Assembly: GCA_905221605.1 (NCBI GenBank)
Contig: CAJNDS010000236.1
Span: 137,501-201,500 of the forward strand
Direction: 5' to 3'
Length of the DNA: 64,000 nt
From: Symbiodinium natans
Taxonomy: Eukaryota > Sar > Dinophyceae > Suessiales > Symbiodiniaceae
Below, piece by piece: positions 34,610 through 46,459 of the stretch. Position numbers and translations under genes: made by a program. Within the stretch, counting starts at the first letter, position 1, and each line of letters begins with the position of its first letter. Under the pieces are notes generated by a model. The model ran no database searches, was not told the origin of the DNA, and saw nothing but the letters and a program-made list of their open reading frames with translations.

Positions 34610-35945
34610 CTATGGTCGGGAGCAGCTCGCGTTCTCGGAAAGATGTGTGGAGTGCGAGAAGCGTCGCTGCCAGCCAGGGCCACCTAGTCCGTGCTCACCG
34701 TCTGTAGCCGGGACCCGGGCCCCATCAGCACATGCCGCCCAGCGAGGCCGGCGCCTGCATCGCCTCCTAGCACGCGCACGAGCTGCTGGGCGACGTCGGG
34801 GAAGCGTTGGCGCAAAACTGGAAGGCGCATCCCGCTCTGCAGCCTGCAAGCCCAGCCCCCAAGCTGGGCGGCAGGAAGGCGCCGAGGCGCGCAGCAGTCC
34901 ACGCAGCCTCCTCACCCGGGCCTCCCCACCAAGAAGGCGCGTGACGACGTCCCATATCGCGTCATCGTGGGCCCGGGCATAAGGGAGGATGTAGTCGGGC
35001 GGGACGTTGCGGAGCAAATGCTGCGCCCGGGGCGCCGCGCAGTACACAAGGAGCAGCCACGCGCACTGGAGGTCCGGTAGGAGCGGCAATCGCCGCAGCA
35101 ACTCGGCCTCGGCGCGCAGGCTCTTCGGCCTGGGACGCAACGACGTCCAAGGCGGCCGATCCGCACGCCGATCGCAATGAACCCTCGCGGTCCGGGCGGC
35201 ATATCCCCCCGGGCCTAAGGCGGCGACGTCCAATGGCGCTGCGTTTCCCTGAGCGTTGTAGATTTGTGTCTTACCGAGGTTGGTAGTGGAAACAACGACT
35301 GATAGAGCATGGTCTTGACGTTGGAGCAGTTGAAAAACTCATAAACATCCTGACCCAAAGTCTTGGCAGGAGATTGTGTATTTGATCGAATGCCTCGTAC
35401 AAGAACTGGGAAAGATCGATTTGCATTTGAATGCATCAAACAGCCGAATCATTACTACAGCCCACATAGACCGACCCATGTACATCAACGTTAGTGACAA
35501 CATGATCGAAGTATTGACTGGAGGCGACGTTCACAACTACTTGGGACGACATGTCAGTGCAGATCCTCGATGCCGCAATCAGCCCCTGCAGCGTCCCACC
35601 AGCAGTAGCTGGAGGGCTGGCCGTAAAAGAGCCGGACGAAGGGGAGGAGCTCTGGCGCAACCTCGCGAAGCTTGCTGAGGAAGGCTACGCGGGACATGGA
35701 GTCGTACGCGCTCCGGCCATCCAGCGACACAAGGACCGAGCCTGGGCGCAAGGACAAGGCGGCCCGCACGCTGGCCTCCCTGCGCGGGCCTGAAGCGCGA
35801 ACTGGTACGGGCGAGTAGCGTCGTCGAAGACCTGCGCCCACTCTTTGGCCAGCGTTCTGGCGACCAGGAGGCGAAAGACGTCGCCCGTGGCTATGCCTCG
35901 CACCCCTCCCCAGGCGTCCCCTTCGCCGGGTCCCTGGTCGCCCAG
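34610..35945 (-). pseudogene. Broken non-LTR RT copy 2, interrupted by another RT fragment
   Basis: 35945 to about 35580 encodes the start of an RT domain: GVRGIATGDVFRLLVARTLA, ATRPYQFALQARAG, then in another frame SVLVSLDGRSAYDSMSR and FVRLFYGQPSSYCWWD. The copy then breaks at a plus-strand fragment of another RT family. It resumes at about 35295 with NLGKTQIYNAQG and, after a frame change, LQCAWLLLVYCAAPRAQHLL and PYARAHDDAIWDVVTRLLGG. Motifs B and C, normally between, are missing. Frameshifts and the missing active site make it dead. Confidence 0.75.
35345..35580 (+). pseudogene. Fragment of a second non-LTR RT family, plus strand
   Basis: The plus strand reads WQEIVYLIECLVQELGKI, DLHLNASNSRIITT, INVSDNMIEVLTG and VHNYLGRHVS, the region after the RT catalytic motif in LINE-type enzymes (the LN-x-x-K-like strand and the YLG turn). 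It is embedded in the minus-strand copy 2. Both edges are abrupt, with a direct switch to copy 2 sequence at about 35575. Confidence 0.7.
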
Positions 35946-35949
35946 CAGC

Positions 35950-37300
35950 AGACCTTGAACGATGGCCCAGACCGCATCGTCGTGAGCGCGAGCGTACGGC
36001 AGTATGTCTGCAGGGGGGATGTTGCGGAGCAGATGCTGGGCGCGGGGCGCCGCGCAGAAAGCGAGCAACAGCCAGGTGCTCTGGAGGTCGGGGAGGCGCT
36101 CTAGTTTCCGGGAGCAAGTCGTCTTGGGCAGCAAGGCGGTCAGCGGCCGGGGCGGCGACGAAGTCGGGGTGACCGATAAGCACGCCCAGTGCGACGAAGC
36201 CGCCCAGGTCGTCGATGCCGGGCGGGGCGTCCCCGCCTGCCGCGTTGTAGACTCGCGTCTTGCCCAGGTTGGCCTCGACCCTCGCGCCTCGGTAACAACA
36301 CGCAGGAGCGGCGCTGCGCGGTCCGGCCCAGTGACGACGTAGAGGTCGTCCAGGAAAGCGGCGAGGCGCTCCGTGGGCTGCAGGGAAGCATTCGCCGCCA
36401 CCAGCGAGTCGTGCTGGCCAAGGGCGTAAAACCCTGGCGCCAAGGGGTCGCCCTGCTCGACGCCTTCAGCTTGCGCGATCTCGTGCACACGCCCCTCGTC
36501 GTCCCACCACAAGTACGTGCAAGTACGCGCGTACATGGCATGGGCGAAGTGCACGAGTGCCGGGGCCGTGTCGCGCAGTTTGGCAAGTCTGGTCGCGCGG
36601 CTGATGGTGTCGTAATCGCTGCGCCCATCCAGAAAGACGACCGTGGCCTGCGGGTCGAGTTCAACAGCCGCACGAAGCATCGCCGCCAAGCTGTCGGTAC
36701 CAGCACGAGTCTGCAGCGCGAACTGAAACGGCCGGGTGGCTGCATCAGGCTCCCCACTGAATGCGCGTGCGAGTGCGCGGGAGACGAGGCGCCGAAACAC
36801 GTCCCCTGTGGCGATGCTGCGGACACCTCCGTTGGGTTTCCGGAGGGCAGTCAGCCGCGAAGGGGCCATGGCGTCCAGCGCTACTTGCGGGGCTTGCGTG
36901 CGGGCGGCGACGTTCACTGCGTAAGTAAAGGCTTCGAGCGCCGCCGCATCGTCCAGGACCAGCTTATCAAGCTCCACGGTTGCGCCCGAGAGGCCTGCGG
37001 CCGAGCCGCGCTTGGAAGTGTGCAAGGCCTCCCCAACCTGGTGCGTCGACAAAAGGACCTCGGCAGGCCTGAACTGCAGAACCTCGGGGGCAGCCGGTGC
37101 GGCGGGCGCCTCGCCGGGTCTGTCAGCGCCGCAGGCGTTTCGGCATTGCCGGGGTCGAGGGCCTCCGAGTTGAGCACCTGGCGTGCGCGCAGGAGTTCGC
37201 CTCGCCGGAAATTGGCACAAGCTGTGGCTGCACGTGTCTCCTCGGTGTCCTCGCTGCGACGACGGGGGCGTGCTTGCTCGCGCACCGCCACGCATTAGAC
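35950..37300 (-). pseudogene. Non-LTR reverse-transcriptase domain, copy 1
   Basis: The frame carries the RT core: TALRKPNGGVRSIATGDVFR, VVFLDGRSDYDTISR (motif A, with Asp but Tyr-Asp moved), AEGVEQGDPLAPGFYALG (motif B) and AAFLDDLYVVT (motif C, FLDD instead of YADD). The C-terminal RAQHLLRNIPPADILPYARA is in the same frame. The segment between (NLGKTRVYNAAGG, GFVALGVLIGHPDF) is in another frame, so two compensating indels are present. It fuses at about 35945 directly into the RT start of copy 2, so a deletion or recombination joined two copies. The domain type is shared by many dinoflagellate LINE-like elements (recalled, not searched). Confidence 0.8.
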
Positions 37301-38270
37301 ATGCAACGTGTCCAAGTGGCCTTGGCGGAACAGCTCAAGCCGGTGCAGGAGCGCTGCACGGCCTTCGGATCCTGACTGAGTGGAGCGCGCGAGGAGCAGG
37401 CGCGGCAACAGGAGGAAGAGCTTCCAAGCCCGAACTCACGCCACCTCGTCGAGACCTTCGTGCGCAGCGCGGATCGCCTCAAGCGCAACGACGAGTGCTT
37501 GGCGCACACCGGCGACGAGAAACCGCGGCACAGTTTGAAGCGTGGGAACGGGGCTGCGAAAGTTGGCGAGGAGGTCCAGGGTATCGAGCCATCTACCGGC
37601 TTCACGCGTGAGGGTAGCAGAGGTACCGGCAGGGCGTGCCGCCGGGGCGGCCGCAGCTCCCTCCGTTCCGTCGCTGTCTGCAGCCGCACGGTCCTCCTCC
37701 AGCGTTGGGTGGCCAGGTGGAGCGGGTGCAGCACTCGCGTTCTCGCGTTCGGCGCCGTGGCGCGAAGGTGCCTCCGCTGAGCCGGGCGCATCGGCAGCAC
37801 CCGTCAGCCCGCCTTCGGGATCGGGCGGTGGGCTGCGCGGCCGTTGGCGAAAGCGATCGGAATGTCGATCCACCTCTAGCGCGAACGCCTGGCCGCCGTA
37901 GCACTGCAGCAGAGCCTCTTGCACAGTGGCTATCAGGTAGCCGTCGGGCTCACCCAACTGGCGGACTGCCCAGCCGACATGGACGAGGGCGCTGTTGGGC
38001 AGGCCTGCATGTTCGAGGCGCTGAAGGAGGTCCGGCAAGTGACGGACATGAGCCGGTGCCGCCGCGGTTGCATGCCTGACCGCTTCCGCGAGCACCTGGG
38101 GCGCAACCGGACTCGACAGCATCAACAACCGTCGGGCCGGTTCCCACCTGTCTACTGCCCGAGGGTCGGCACGCCAAGCCTCAACAGCAGGAGACGCGAG
38201 GTCGGCAGCGGCAGCCTGCAGCGGCGGCACGTGCAACCAGGAATTGGTGGCCTCCTGTACGTGACCTACG
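37300..38270 (-). pseudogene. Middle region of the non-LTR element polyprotein
   Basis: Frame with SWLHVPPLQAAAADLASPA, RWEPARRLLMLSSPV, LLQRLEHAGLPNSALVHVGW and DGYLIATVQEALLQCYGG, then an Ala/Pro-rich linker ending at a stop (37436). Another frame then continues with AWKLFLLLPRLLLARS and RAALLHRLELFRQGHLDTL towards the RT. At least three frame changes separate it from its neighbours. No enzymatic motif is visible. Confidence 0.65.
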
Positions 38271-38790
38271 GGCGGTCCCCGAGAGAGCCCGTATGCTCCC
38301 CTGCTCGCTGGGGGGGAGCGGTTGCCTCGTGAGGCGCCGGAAGCATGCCACGCGACACTTGCCGGGCGAAAGCGCGGGCCGATCCAGCACAACCTGGCGT
38401 GCAGCTGAGCTGCCCCTGTCCAGTCGCGCGGTCGTACTCCCATTGCAGCGCGCGCCCGCAGTGGCCACACGGCTGCCCCGCCTCTGCCGGGACGTCGAGG
38501 TCCGCGAACCTGACTTCCTGCGCACACCCGTGGCAAACCCAACTCGGTCGCCACGCCGCTATGCCTGCCGCATGCCGGAGGGGGACAGGCGCCCATCGCA
38601 TATCGCGGTACGGCAGCCGCACGAAGTCTACACCATTTGCCCCGCCGACGGCCGCGACGTGACGGCAACAAAGAACACTTACTCCCGGCGGAGGCGGCGG
38701 CTCAGGCGCGTCGTTGTTCGTGAAGGTGCGCAGCGCGTAATCCCACACGGCCCCTCGCACGGTATCTTCGCCCGTGAGCCTCGATGGCAT
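38266..38790 (-). pseudogene. N-terminal zinc-ribbon region of the non-LTR element
   Basis: 174 codons: SRLTGEDTVRGAVWDYALR, then a Pro-rich stretch, then Cys pairs in VCHGCAQEV and CGHCGRALQWEYD and a later LSCTPGC, which would bind zinc. It ends in a stop just where the SWLHVPP frame begins, so one frameshift separates the two. It is the presumed start of the copy 1 polyprotein. Confidence 0.6.
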
Positions 38791-38834
38791 AGGGACGCCT
38801 TCGCGCTCGCACGCCGCTCGAACCTCTGCATCAT

Positions 38835-39170
38835 GTCGGGCGGTCTAGCCACCCGGGGCGCAGTCCGGGCATCGGCTGTGTCGGCACAAAGGGCACAACA
38901 GTTCCGAGGGTCCGGTAGCTTGGACTCGGAACTGGGCGAGGGAGCTGACGTGCATGTGGTGACGGGTTTGCAACTCGCACCCAGCCAGCCCCAGAGCGAA
39001 GCATTCGTCGTTGCAATGCATCCTGGGCATGAATGTGTGACAGAGTCAACGGCAATACGCGTAATCCACACAGAACGGTTGGAGTCAATACTGTATCGAA
39101 GAAAACCGATCTCAATGCGATGGACACATGTTTGTTTGCGGTGTTTCCGAAACTGTGCCCATCCGAAAAC
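38835..39170 (-). pseudogene. C-terminal fragment of the second non-LTR RT family
   Basis: The minus strand reads TANKHVSIALRSVFFDTVLT, PTVLCGLRVLPLT and DALQRRMLRSGAGWVRV. This is typical of the thumb region after LINE RT domains. It may be the other half of the plus-strand fragment at 35345-35580, but the two are in opposite orientation. It stops where a spliced-leader relic begins on the other strand. Confidence 0.65.
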
Positions 39171-39175
39171 ATACA

Positions 39176-39196
39176 CCGCAACCATTTTGGCTCAAG
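39176..39196 (+). promoter_or_regulatory. Relic of the dinoflagellate spliced leader
   Basis: CCGCA followed by ACCATTTTGGCTCAAG matches the DinoSL sequence recalled from the literature at 19 of 21 positions. It is followed directly by GAGCTCAAG and GCTCAAG, truncated echoes of the same 3' end. That is the expected scar when a trans-spliced mRNA is copied back into the genome more than once. Confidence 0.8.
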
Positions 39197-39262
39197 GAGC
39201 TCAAGGCTCAAGTTATTTCCCACAGTTCTCCGTCCCCCTTGCCACGGCCGCGGGCCCCCGCC

Positions 39263-39676
39263 ATGGACATTGGAGCCTGGACTTCCGCGCTTGCCGTGTT
39301 GCGGTGGGGGGCGCGATGGGGCTCCCAAGTAGTGCCGCGGTGGGGGCCCTGCTCACACTGCTGGGTCTGGTTGTGCTTGGGTGTGCTGTTGGGAGCGGCC
39401 GCCGTGCTGGCTTTGTGGGCGCGCCTCCTTTGGAGAGGGGCGCCCACTCCAGCCTGGGCGACCGCAGCGTCGGAGTTGCTCGCATGCATGGCCGCGGGAG
39501 GCGAGTCGGAACTCGCCGAACTCGCGGCCGCAGCGAGCCAATCCCCTACCGAGCTCCTGAGCAGGGTGTTGCACGAGGCGGCAGCGCCCCACGCAGCCAA
39601 TTTTCCAGCCCTCCCGCCACACCGTGCGCCCAAGCCTACCGCGGGCCGCACTCGCCGCGACGCCCACCGACCGTGA
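39263..39676 (+). CDS. Small membrane-anchored protein in a probable retrogene
   Basis: 137 codons start 67 bases after the spliced-leader relic. The N-terminus (WTSALAVLRWGARWG) is followed by a CSHCW pair and a strong transmembrane segment, WLCLGVLLGAAAVLALWARL (about residues 36-56). Then come a helical region rich in Ala and Glu (SELAELAAAASQSPTELL) and a basic, Pro-rich tail. No family is recognised. There are no introns, and the DinoSL scar supports origin as a processed cDNA. Its codon composition is very GC-rich. It sits between RT fragments, so it may also be a small frame of a mobile element. No poly-A tail is visible after the stop. Confidence 0.55.
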   Translation: MDIGAWTSALAVLRWGARWGSQVVPRWGPCSHCWVWLCLGVLLGAAAVLALWARLLWRGAPTPAWATAASELLACMAAGGESELAELAAAASQSPTELLSRVLHEAAAPHAANFPALPPHRAPKPTAGRTRRDAHRP

Positions 39677-39779
39677 CACCTGTCTGGCTCGCAAGCGTAG
39701 CCGCTGGCCGGGTCACCGACCATCCTCGCGTTGCAGGCCGCCCGCACCATCGAGGCGGGCGAAGAGGCCGCCTGCACAC

Positions 39780-40440
39780 CTGACGGACGCCCGCCAGGCT
39801 TTGCGGCATAGCTCTCACGGATCGGGCATAGTCTTATGCCGACGCGCAACCGCAAGCGAGCATCGACGGGTTCCAGGCGCTATTTGCCAAAGTTGGACCC
39901 GTTTCCACCTACGGCCTCGACAGCAGCGTCCAACGACGTCTTGGCGCGGGTTGGTGGTCGTCCAAAAACGCGACCAAGCTATCGTCGGGGTGAAGGGTAG
40001 CCGCCGCTCGGTGCGTTTTCGCCTTGCTTGACAAACGGCGCACAAAAGGGCAGCAGCTTGGGCGTGACTTCGTGCAGCTTGGTGACGAAGGCTGCCCTGG
40101 ACATGCTGTTGTACGCACTGCGTCCACCAAGTGACACCAGTACCGTGTTCGGGCGCAGCGGTAGCGATCCCTCGTACCCCCCCAGCCGCTTTCCACAAAG
40201 CTGTCAGCCTCGTTCGAGCATGACCGTCAGCGACGTCGCTGAGGACTTGCGCGCTCGCGCCAGGCTGGCCGCAGCTTCCGTGAGCAGGTCCACCGCATCG
40301 AACTCCTGCAGCAAAAGTTTCAAGTGTTCTTTTTCGTTTTCTCCTCACGGTCCATCTTCCAGCTCCACCGCAGTCTCGGCTCCATAGGCGGCGCGCATCA
40401 CGGCATGCAGCTGGCGAGGGGAGGCGGGGCCGCGCAATCT
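39780..40440 (-). pseudogene. Degraded non-LTR RT copy 3
   Basis: In different minus-strand frames the text GGRSAYNSMSRAAFVTKL, LLPFVRRLSSKAKT and VAFLDDHQPAP matches motif A and FLDD of the other copies. Indels and stops break it throughout. Confidence 0.7.
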
Positions 40441-40450
40441 GCCAAGACAT

Positions 40451-43400
40451 CACTGAGAGACTGGTACGGAAACGACCGTGACTCAACGTCAGAGTGAAAA
40501 TTTAACTATTCCAGCTTCATGCGTGTACCAACAAGCAATAACCAACGCAAACCAAAAGCTAACAAGCAAAGAGACTGTTCATGAATGCCTGAAGCATGTG
40601 TACAGATGGAAAAATTTACAAAACTCCAGCACACTGGCCACCCTTCTCTCATATCACGCACGCTTCGGTAAGAATCAGGCAACGAATGTTGTTCATGAGG
40701 TCACGAACAGAGTTGGTATCGGCATGAGCTGTAACAAAAACACTTGTGCAAGGTGATTGAGCTGTGCCGTGAACTTCATGCCCATCTCCGACGCAAAGCC
40801 GAGGGCGCTGAGCACTCGAGCAACGCATGGTCCAAGGATCCGGATGCTGACGCAGACAAGCGGACGGAGGTATGATCAGCTGACGAGTTGCGATGCCGAG
40901 CTGTGCGGCCATCGCTAAAGCAGTGATGGCCGCATCGTGCAAATGACCAGTGCCGGGCACGCTGCGCGGGCACAATCACGGCCCAAGCCTGTGGACGAAG
41001 CTTGAACAAACATGTCCGTCGCAGATTGCACGAGAGCCAGCTGATCAACGAGGAGCTCGCTTGAATACCTGTCGGGCAGAATCCTGGCTGGTAGCAGGCT
41101 GGAGCCAGCTTTTCTGCTTGTCAACGCTACCTCCCTGACTCTGGAGTGATTTGGAATCGCCCGGATCCGGCTAACAACTGCGGCACGTCGGAAGGCCAGC
41201 AACTCGCGCTTGTGAAGTTTGCGGAGGTGCATGCGAGCGAGACGCATGCGTGGTGCGAGGAGAAACAATCTTCAACAAAAAATCCACGTAGTCACCGGGC
41301 GTCGGAGATCTTCGGCTACGTCCACCATATCCAAGGCTAGCCATGCCGCATTAGGGAGTCCTCCCGGCGTCGAGTTCGGAGTGGCGGCTGGGACACCCGC
41401 GCACTCACTGGACGGCTGGGGTGCTCCGCATCCCCGCAAACTATGAGAAACTGTTCAACGACCCGCTGACGCTGATGCAAGCTCCGGATCCCACAAGCGG
41501 GCAACCGAACCCGCCATGACGCAACGCGTTCCGCGCACGAGTGCAACGTTCAGCGCCTAAAGTCGCATACAGGTGCAGCATCGTGCGCGGGCTGCCAAGC
41601 AGTGCGATCATTGCCAAACGTACAGCAGCGGCTTACAAGTGACGATGCGCCGTCACCTTTCGGCCCATGCACGAGAACATGGCGAACGCATTTTTTCATG
41701 TCCGGCGAGCGAGGGAATCGAAGCGGGCATTACATCATTACGCTTACTCCGAAGCAGGGAGCTCACTCCTGGCCCCGATCAACTCTCAACACGGCGCAAG
41801 ACGGCACGACACCTACACCGGGCTGAGGCCGGCTGCCCAAAGTTGCGAGAAAGAAAAGAGGCGTCGTGCTCAGTGAAGGACAGGTAATCCTTGCCATGCT
41901 TTATGTGAGGCCCGGGATCCGCCTCTGTGGCTGCCCTGCTGATGTCGACCCAGCGTCCGGGTGGTTTTGAAACTGAAGTCTCGCGAATTCAATGCCTTCC
42001 TCAGACTCATGCAGTCGTCAAATTCAAAACTGGGATTCTCGATCAGATTCCAAGGGTCTGGGGGATGTGCCCCAATCACGACTCAAAACCCCGTGTCTCA
42101 TGTCCTACCGCCAGTAAACCCTGCTTGCCAACACACTATCTTGGCATGTCCGAGTCAGCGACTCAGCACAGGCCTCTGCTGAGGGTGCAAAGAAAAGTGG
42201 AGTTTGGCCGTGGCGATCCCGGACCTCGGGCACAAGTAACTTCTTACAAAACTGTTTCCAAACTCACCATGATGCAGAGTGAAGCACGTTCACATCAGCT
42301 GCCCTGCCGAGAAGAAGCTTCCTCGGATGATTTTCCCCGATGTTCAACGCGGTACAGCTCGTTGCGCTTGCGAGATGAAGGGCAAGAAACAGCACAAGTT
42401 TGAATCGGCCGCTGCACATGCATTTCCACGTAACAATGCGACCAGGCGCATGATCTCAATCGATCCGTCAAAGGCCTGTCACGGAACTCGCCCAACAAGT
42501 CAAACATGTTTGCACTTCCAAAAGGTCACCTGGTGGCCACCTAATCCGGCCCAATGCCCCAAACATCACCGCACAAACCACAAAGTTGCCGGGCAGACGG
42601 CCATGTGCAACGGAGCCACTTCAGCGCCTGGGCACGTACGGACACACATCAACGCACGTGCTAGCGTACATGCTAGCGTGCTTTCCTTATGCACCATGTC
42701 GTATGCCACGTCCAAGCTGTGCGCGATGTCAGCACAGAACTACCCCATGCCATGAGTTTGCAAAGTCCAAAAGTCCAACACAAGCAACAACCCTGCAACG
42801 GTGCCGAGACGGGCACCAAGTGTTGCCCAGTTCGCATCTGGACCAAGCATGTCAGCAAGGCGTACACTATCCGGCAAAACAGCACACTCTCAGCACATCG
42901 CTAAGCTTAGGCATCAGCCTGCTCGCGCGCGCAACAGAAACTCCACCATATCCACATTCTGTGCCTCGACGGACAGCAATCCACATGCTATGCAGTTCGC
43001 AGGCATTCCTTGCAGGCATTGCCTGCACAGCAGCTATCAAGGGACTGGTCGAATCGTTGGAATAATTCACCTTCAAGTGCAAGGAAGCTTTCAGATCGTG
43101 CTGTTGACCCTTTTGAAAGCACGGCCTCTGCACCTTCACTGACAGCATGTTCAAGGGCGCTGATGTCGCCCTGTTCGACTTGCACAAGTCAACGACACAC
43201 ACTTCACACAATGATCATGTTTTGCATCTGCTGCCTTCGCTACAAGCTTGAGGACATTGGCCATGACAATGCCTGGAACATGTCCACCATAAACAACCGC
43301 TACACAAAGCACACTGCGGCACTACGGCACTGCGGCACTGAGGCATGTTGTCGAAGCCTTTCCGGATGAACAGCAGAGTGGACCGACCGCAACGGCGGTG

Positions 43401-46039
43401 TGCCCCCGAAAATGTCCGGAGCCATGTTGCTGCAGCAAGCCAAAGTTCTCATACTGGGGCTGTTCAAAGGGGTCAGCCATTAGCTATCTTCTGGTTTCTG
43501 AACATTACTTGCACTTCCACTACAGCCATGAGTCATCCAAACGGTGACGTGCAAGTTCAAACCGACATCAAAAAATGACTTGTAGACAAGAACTGGCTGA
43601 GCTGTTACGAAAATAGGTAGCGCACGCTCACACCACCAAAGGCCATGTGAAACGTACGGGGCTTAGCCTAAACGACCTTAAACTTTCACGGCACATGAGT
43701 GCACACAGCCATTGATGGATGGCCGCGTGCACGTTTAAGATTTGCCTCGGCCTCTCAGCTTTTCGTTTCTGTCTCGGCCCCCGCCAAATCCTCAGTACTC
43801 TGTCTCATCGCGGCCTGAGCATTGGGACTGCCAACCTCCTCACATGGTATTGCGTTTTGCACATGTTGCAACGTTTCAACTCGTCCTTGATGCCGAAACA
43901 TACGGAAGCTGCACATTGCAAATGTTCCTGATTCTTTGCAACTCTGTTTGATTGGTATAGAAGAAGCAACAACACGGATGAAGTTCAAACCATACAGTAT
44001 TATTTCGTGAAGTCGCGGAGTTGCATAAAACGAGTTGCATTGGAGAATTCTACGAAATTCAGTTCGGGGATTCTGAACCTGCACATGCTTCAAGAAATCG
44101 AGCTCTCCGAGTGCCGAACCAAATAACCCTTGGAGAATAGGTGCGTATTCATTGCAAATATCTAAGTCTTCCTAGCTTGTTTCCCGTTTGTTACGCCAAC
44201 TAAACTTTTCACTGTTCACATCCTAAGCAAAGCCTATTCAGCTAACCGCTAGCGTTGTACCAAACACAACCACGACCTGTGAGTGCAGGCTGCACAGACC
44301 GATGTTTCAGACCTGACACGCTTCGACGGTCCGCGCATCGGCCCCGCCGATCGGCTGCAAAACGCCGTGGGCTGCCGTGGCTGGGTACAAAGCTCTACTG
44401 CGGCAAATCCGCAACCTCATGTTGTTGTAAAATCTTGGGGAAAGCCCATAGAAGATCCACAATGGGATCCACAAGTCCCACGAAGGGAGGTTGTACTGCA
44501 GCTGTAGGTTTTTGAAAATTCTGTTGACAGTTGCCCATGACATTTGGTGGAATGGCTAGGTTGGGGCACATTCCATGTTCAGTTGCCTGGCGTCCGTGTG
44601 CACGTACCTGTGTTTGGAACCAATCTCTTTTTTAAACCCACCACCAACAACATGGTCCACGGGGCCTATAGCTCCCTGAAAGAGTTGTTGCGCTGCACTG
44701 TGCGATGCCGAAAATCAGCGCATGAGCTCTGCCTCGCCAGTTTTTTCAAATGACAGTTTTTCGTGGTCAGGGGGATCACTTATAAAGGGGTGGAGCGCTT
44801 TTTGGGTCCTTTGTTTTTGTGGCCTCCCTTGTTGTTCTTGGTTATTCCGAAGAAACCTCCGTTCCCTATGTTTTAAGGAAAACGTCCATTCCCCTTGTAT
44901 TTTTCATAGGATTCGTGCTACTTTCCATCGGAATTCTTATAAAGTTCGCTCGTAAGCTTGCACGGCCAACAAAAACGGGGGTTGGGTGGGAGCGCAACCC
45001 CCCCCCCCCCATTGGCAAACTCAATGCTCGCATGCTGGGCCGACGCGACAAGAAAGCTCCCAACACAGAATGGGCCGCAGGCAAAAATGAGGTACCTCAA
45101 AAATGGTCAAATGCACAACTGTCTTTCTTAAAACACCTATCATAGACCGATTGGACTCCACGACCAATTTGGTAAACTCACCCCTATCAGGACTACATTG
45201 ACTACATCTATAGAATCTATAGCATCACCAAACTTTTCCCGCAATACGGGCACACCCCATCACGCTCGCTCACGCAAGGATGACCTGCACAGGTTTTCGT
45301 CTAGTACGCGGTGAATGTTTGCTCCAAAAAAAGCACACTCCACGATAGGTATGAGGGCGCTAAACCTAAGCTAATCGATGGAGTTCAGGCCACGCTGGAC
45401 CTGGCCAGCACGTTGCGAGACAAGCTTAAACAGGACATGCAACAAATGCAACAGCATAGCCAAACCAGGTGTGTCATCAACCACGATAGCGAGCCGCGCA
45501 GTGTCCACGCTACTCAGGGAGTAGGCAGGGATGCGCGGTCGCGCCCCTCCTGGAATAGCACACTTGCGCAAAAGAGAGGAATTGAAGAAACACAAAAATC
45601 TATTTTCATTTTTGCGGATGATTATCACTGCTCAGCGATATAATGCTTGGAGCACGAGTTGGACACTGCTTTACTGAAGATTGGGGCCCTCCTGGATGTA
45701 CTTGCGCAGATGGCCATAAGTCCTAACTGTCAGCCCGTCCAGAGCAACGCAGTTCTCACTTGCAGAGGTCGACAAGCTGAAACCATCAGGCGGAAGAAAA
45801 ACACTTCACCACACAACTCACACAGCAGATCAAACTTCAAAGATCCAGTGATCCAGTGCGCATGACCAAGAAGGTACTTACTGATTGGAAGCTGCCACAA
45901 CCTTTTGAAATGCTGAGAAACAGGTTCTGTGGTACCCGCTGCCTGATCAGCTTGGCCTTCCAGTTTTCGAGCCGAAGGGTCGACGGGCCACAAGGCCTTC
46001 CCAAACCCAGGTCATGTGCTCTTGAAGCAAGACAACTTA
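40451..46039. other. Gene-poor stretch with scattered exon-like pieces
   Basis: Little can be supported. A minus-strand pair at 43060-43175 (GDISALEHAVSEGAEAVL, SESFLALEGELFQ) has the helical-repeat style of the 25-kb gene and AG|G edges. A degenerate Cys2His2-like motif (CDHCQTYSSGL with RRHLSAH) is on the plus strand near 41600-41665, with no intact partner. A C run lies at 44999-45010. No promoter or RNA gene is seen. Confidence 0.35.
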
Positions 46040-46131
46040 ACGCAAGGCCAGCAAGGTGAGACCAATGCAAACAAGAAACTACCGGCACCAATCACTCAGC
46101 TGCCCGTCACCCATAGCAATGCTGCGCCACG
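46040..46131 (+). repeat. 92-base perfect direct repeat, left copy
   Basis: Identical to 47173-47264 over the whole length (starts ACGCAAGGCCAGCAAGG, ends GCTGCGCCACG). Confidence 0.97.
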
Positions 46132-46459
46132 TCTGGCACAGACATTAAACGAAAGTATGGGTAGGCCGTAAGGCAAGGAACCTCCGTCACCTAAACTGCC
46201 CAACGCGTCCGTAGTCCGTAGGGACAGTCCCCACACAAGCGCCTGGGCCGTAGCAGTAGCATAGCACTCAGTACACCCTCTGGCAGTTCGGTTGACAACT
46301 GTGTGAATGCACAGAGGGTTGAGACAAAAGACTTGTTTTGCCACACAGTAGCAGGATAGCCCTCGCAGCACGCGGATGCGTGCTATGAGGGCAGAAACCT
46401 CGCTGCGTTGCTCGACCTGCAGGGTCCGTGTTACGCAAGTGACGCAGTTTAAGATCTAT

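Larger units (their letters stand above)
34300..40450. other. GC-rich retroelement cluster
   Basis: This block is visibly richer in G and C than both flanks. It is built almost wholly of broken non-LTR reverse-transcriptase pieces, one probable retrogene and little else. Confidence 0.75.

Noticed and set aside
41500-41700. Cys2His2 zinc-finger array
   Set aside because: One CDHC...H-x3-H motif with wrong spacing, and surrounding frames are broken; no second finger is intact.
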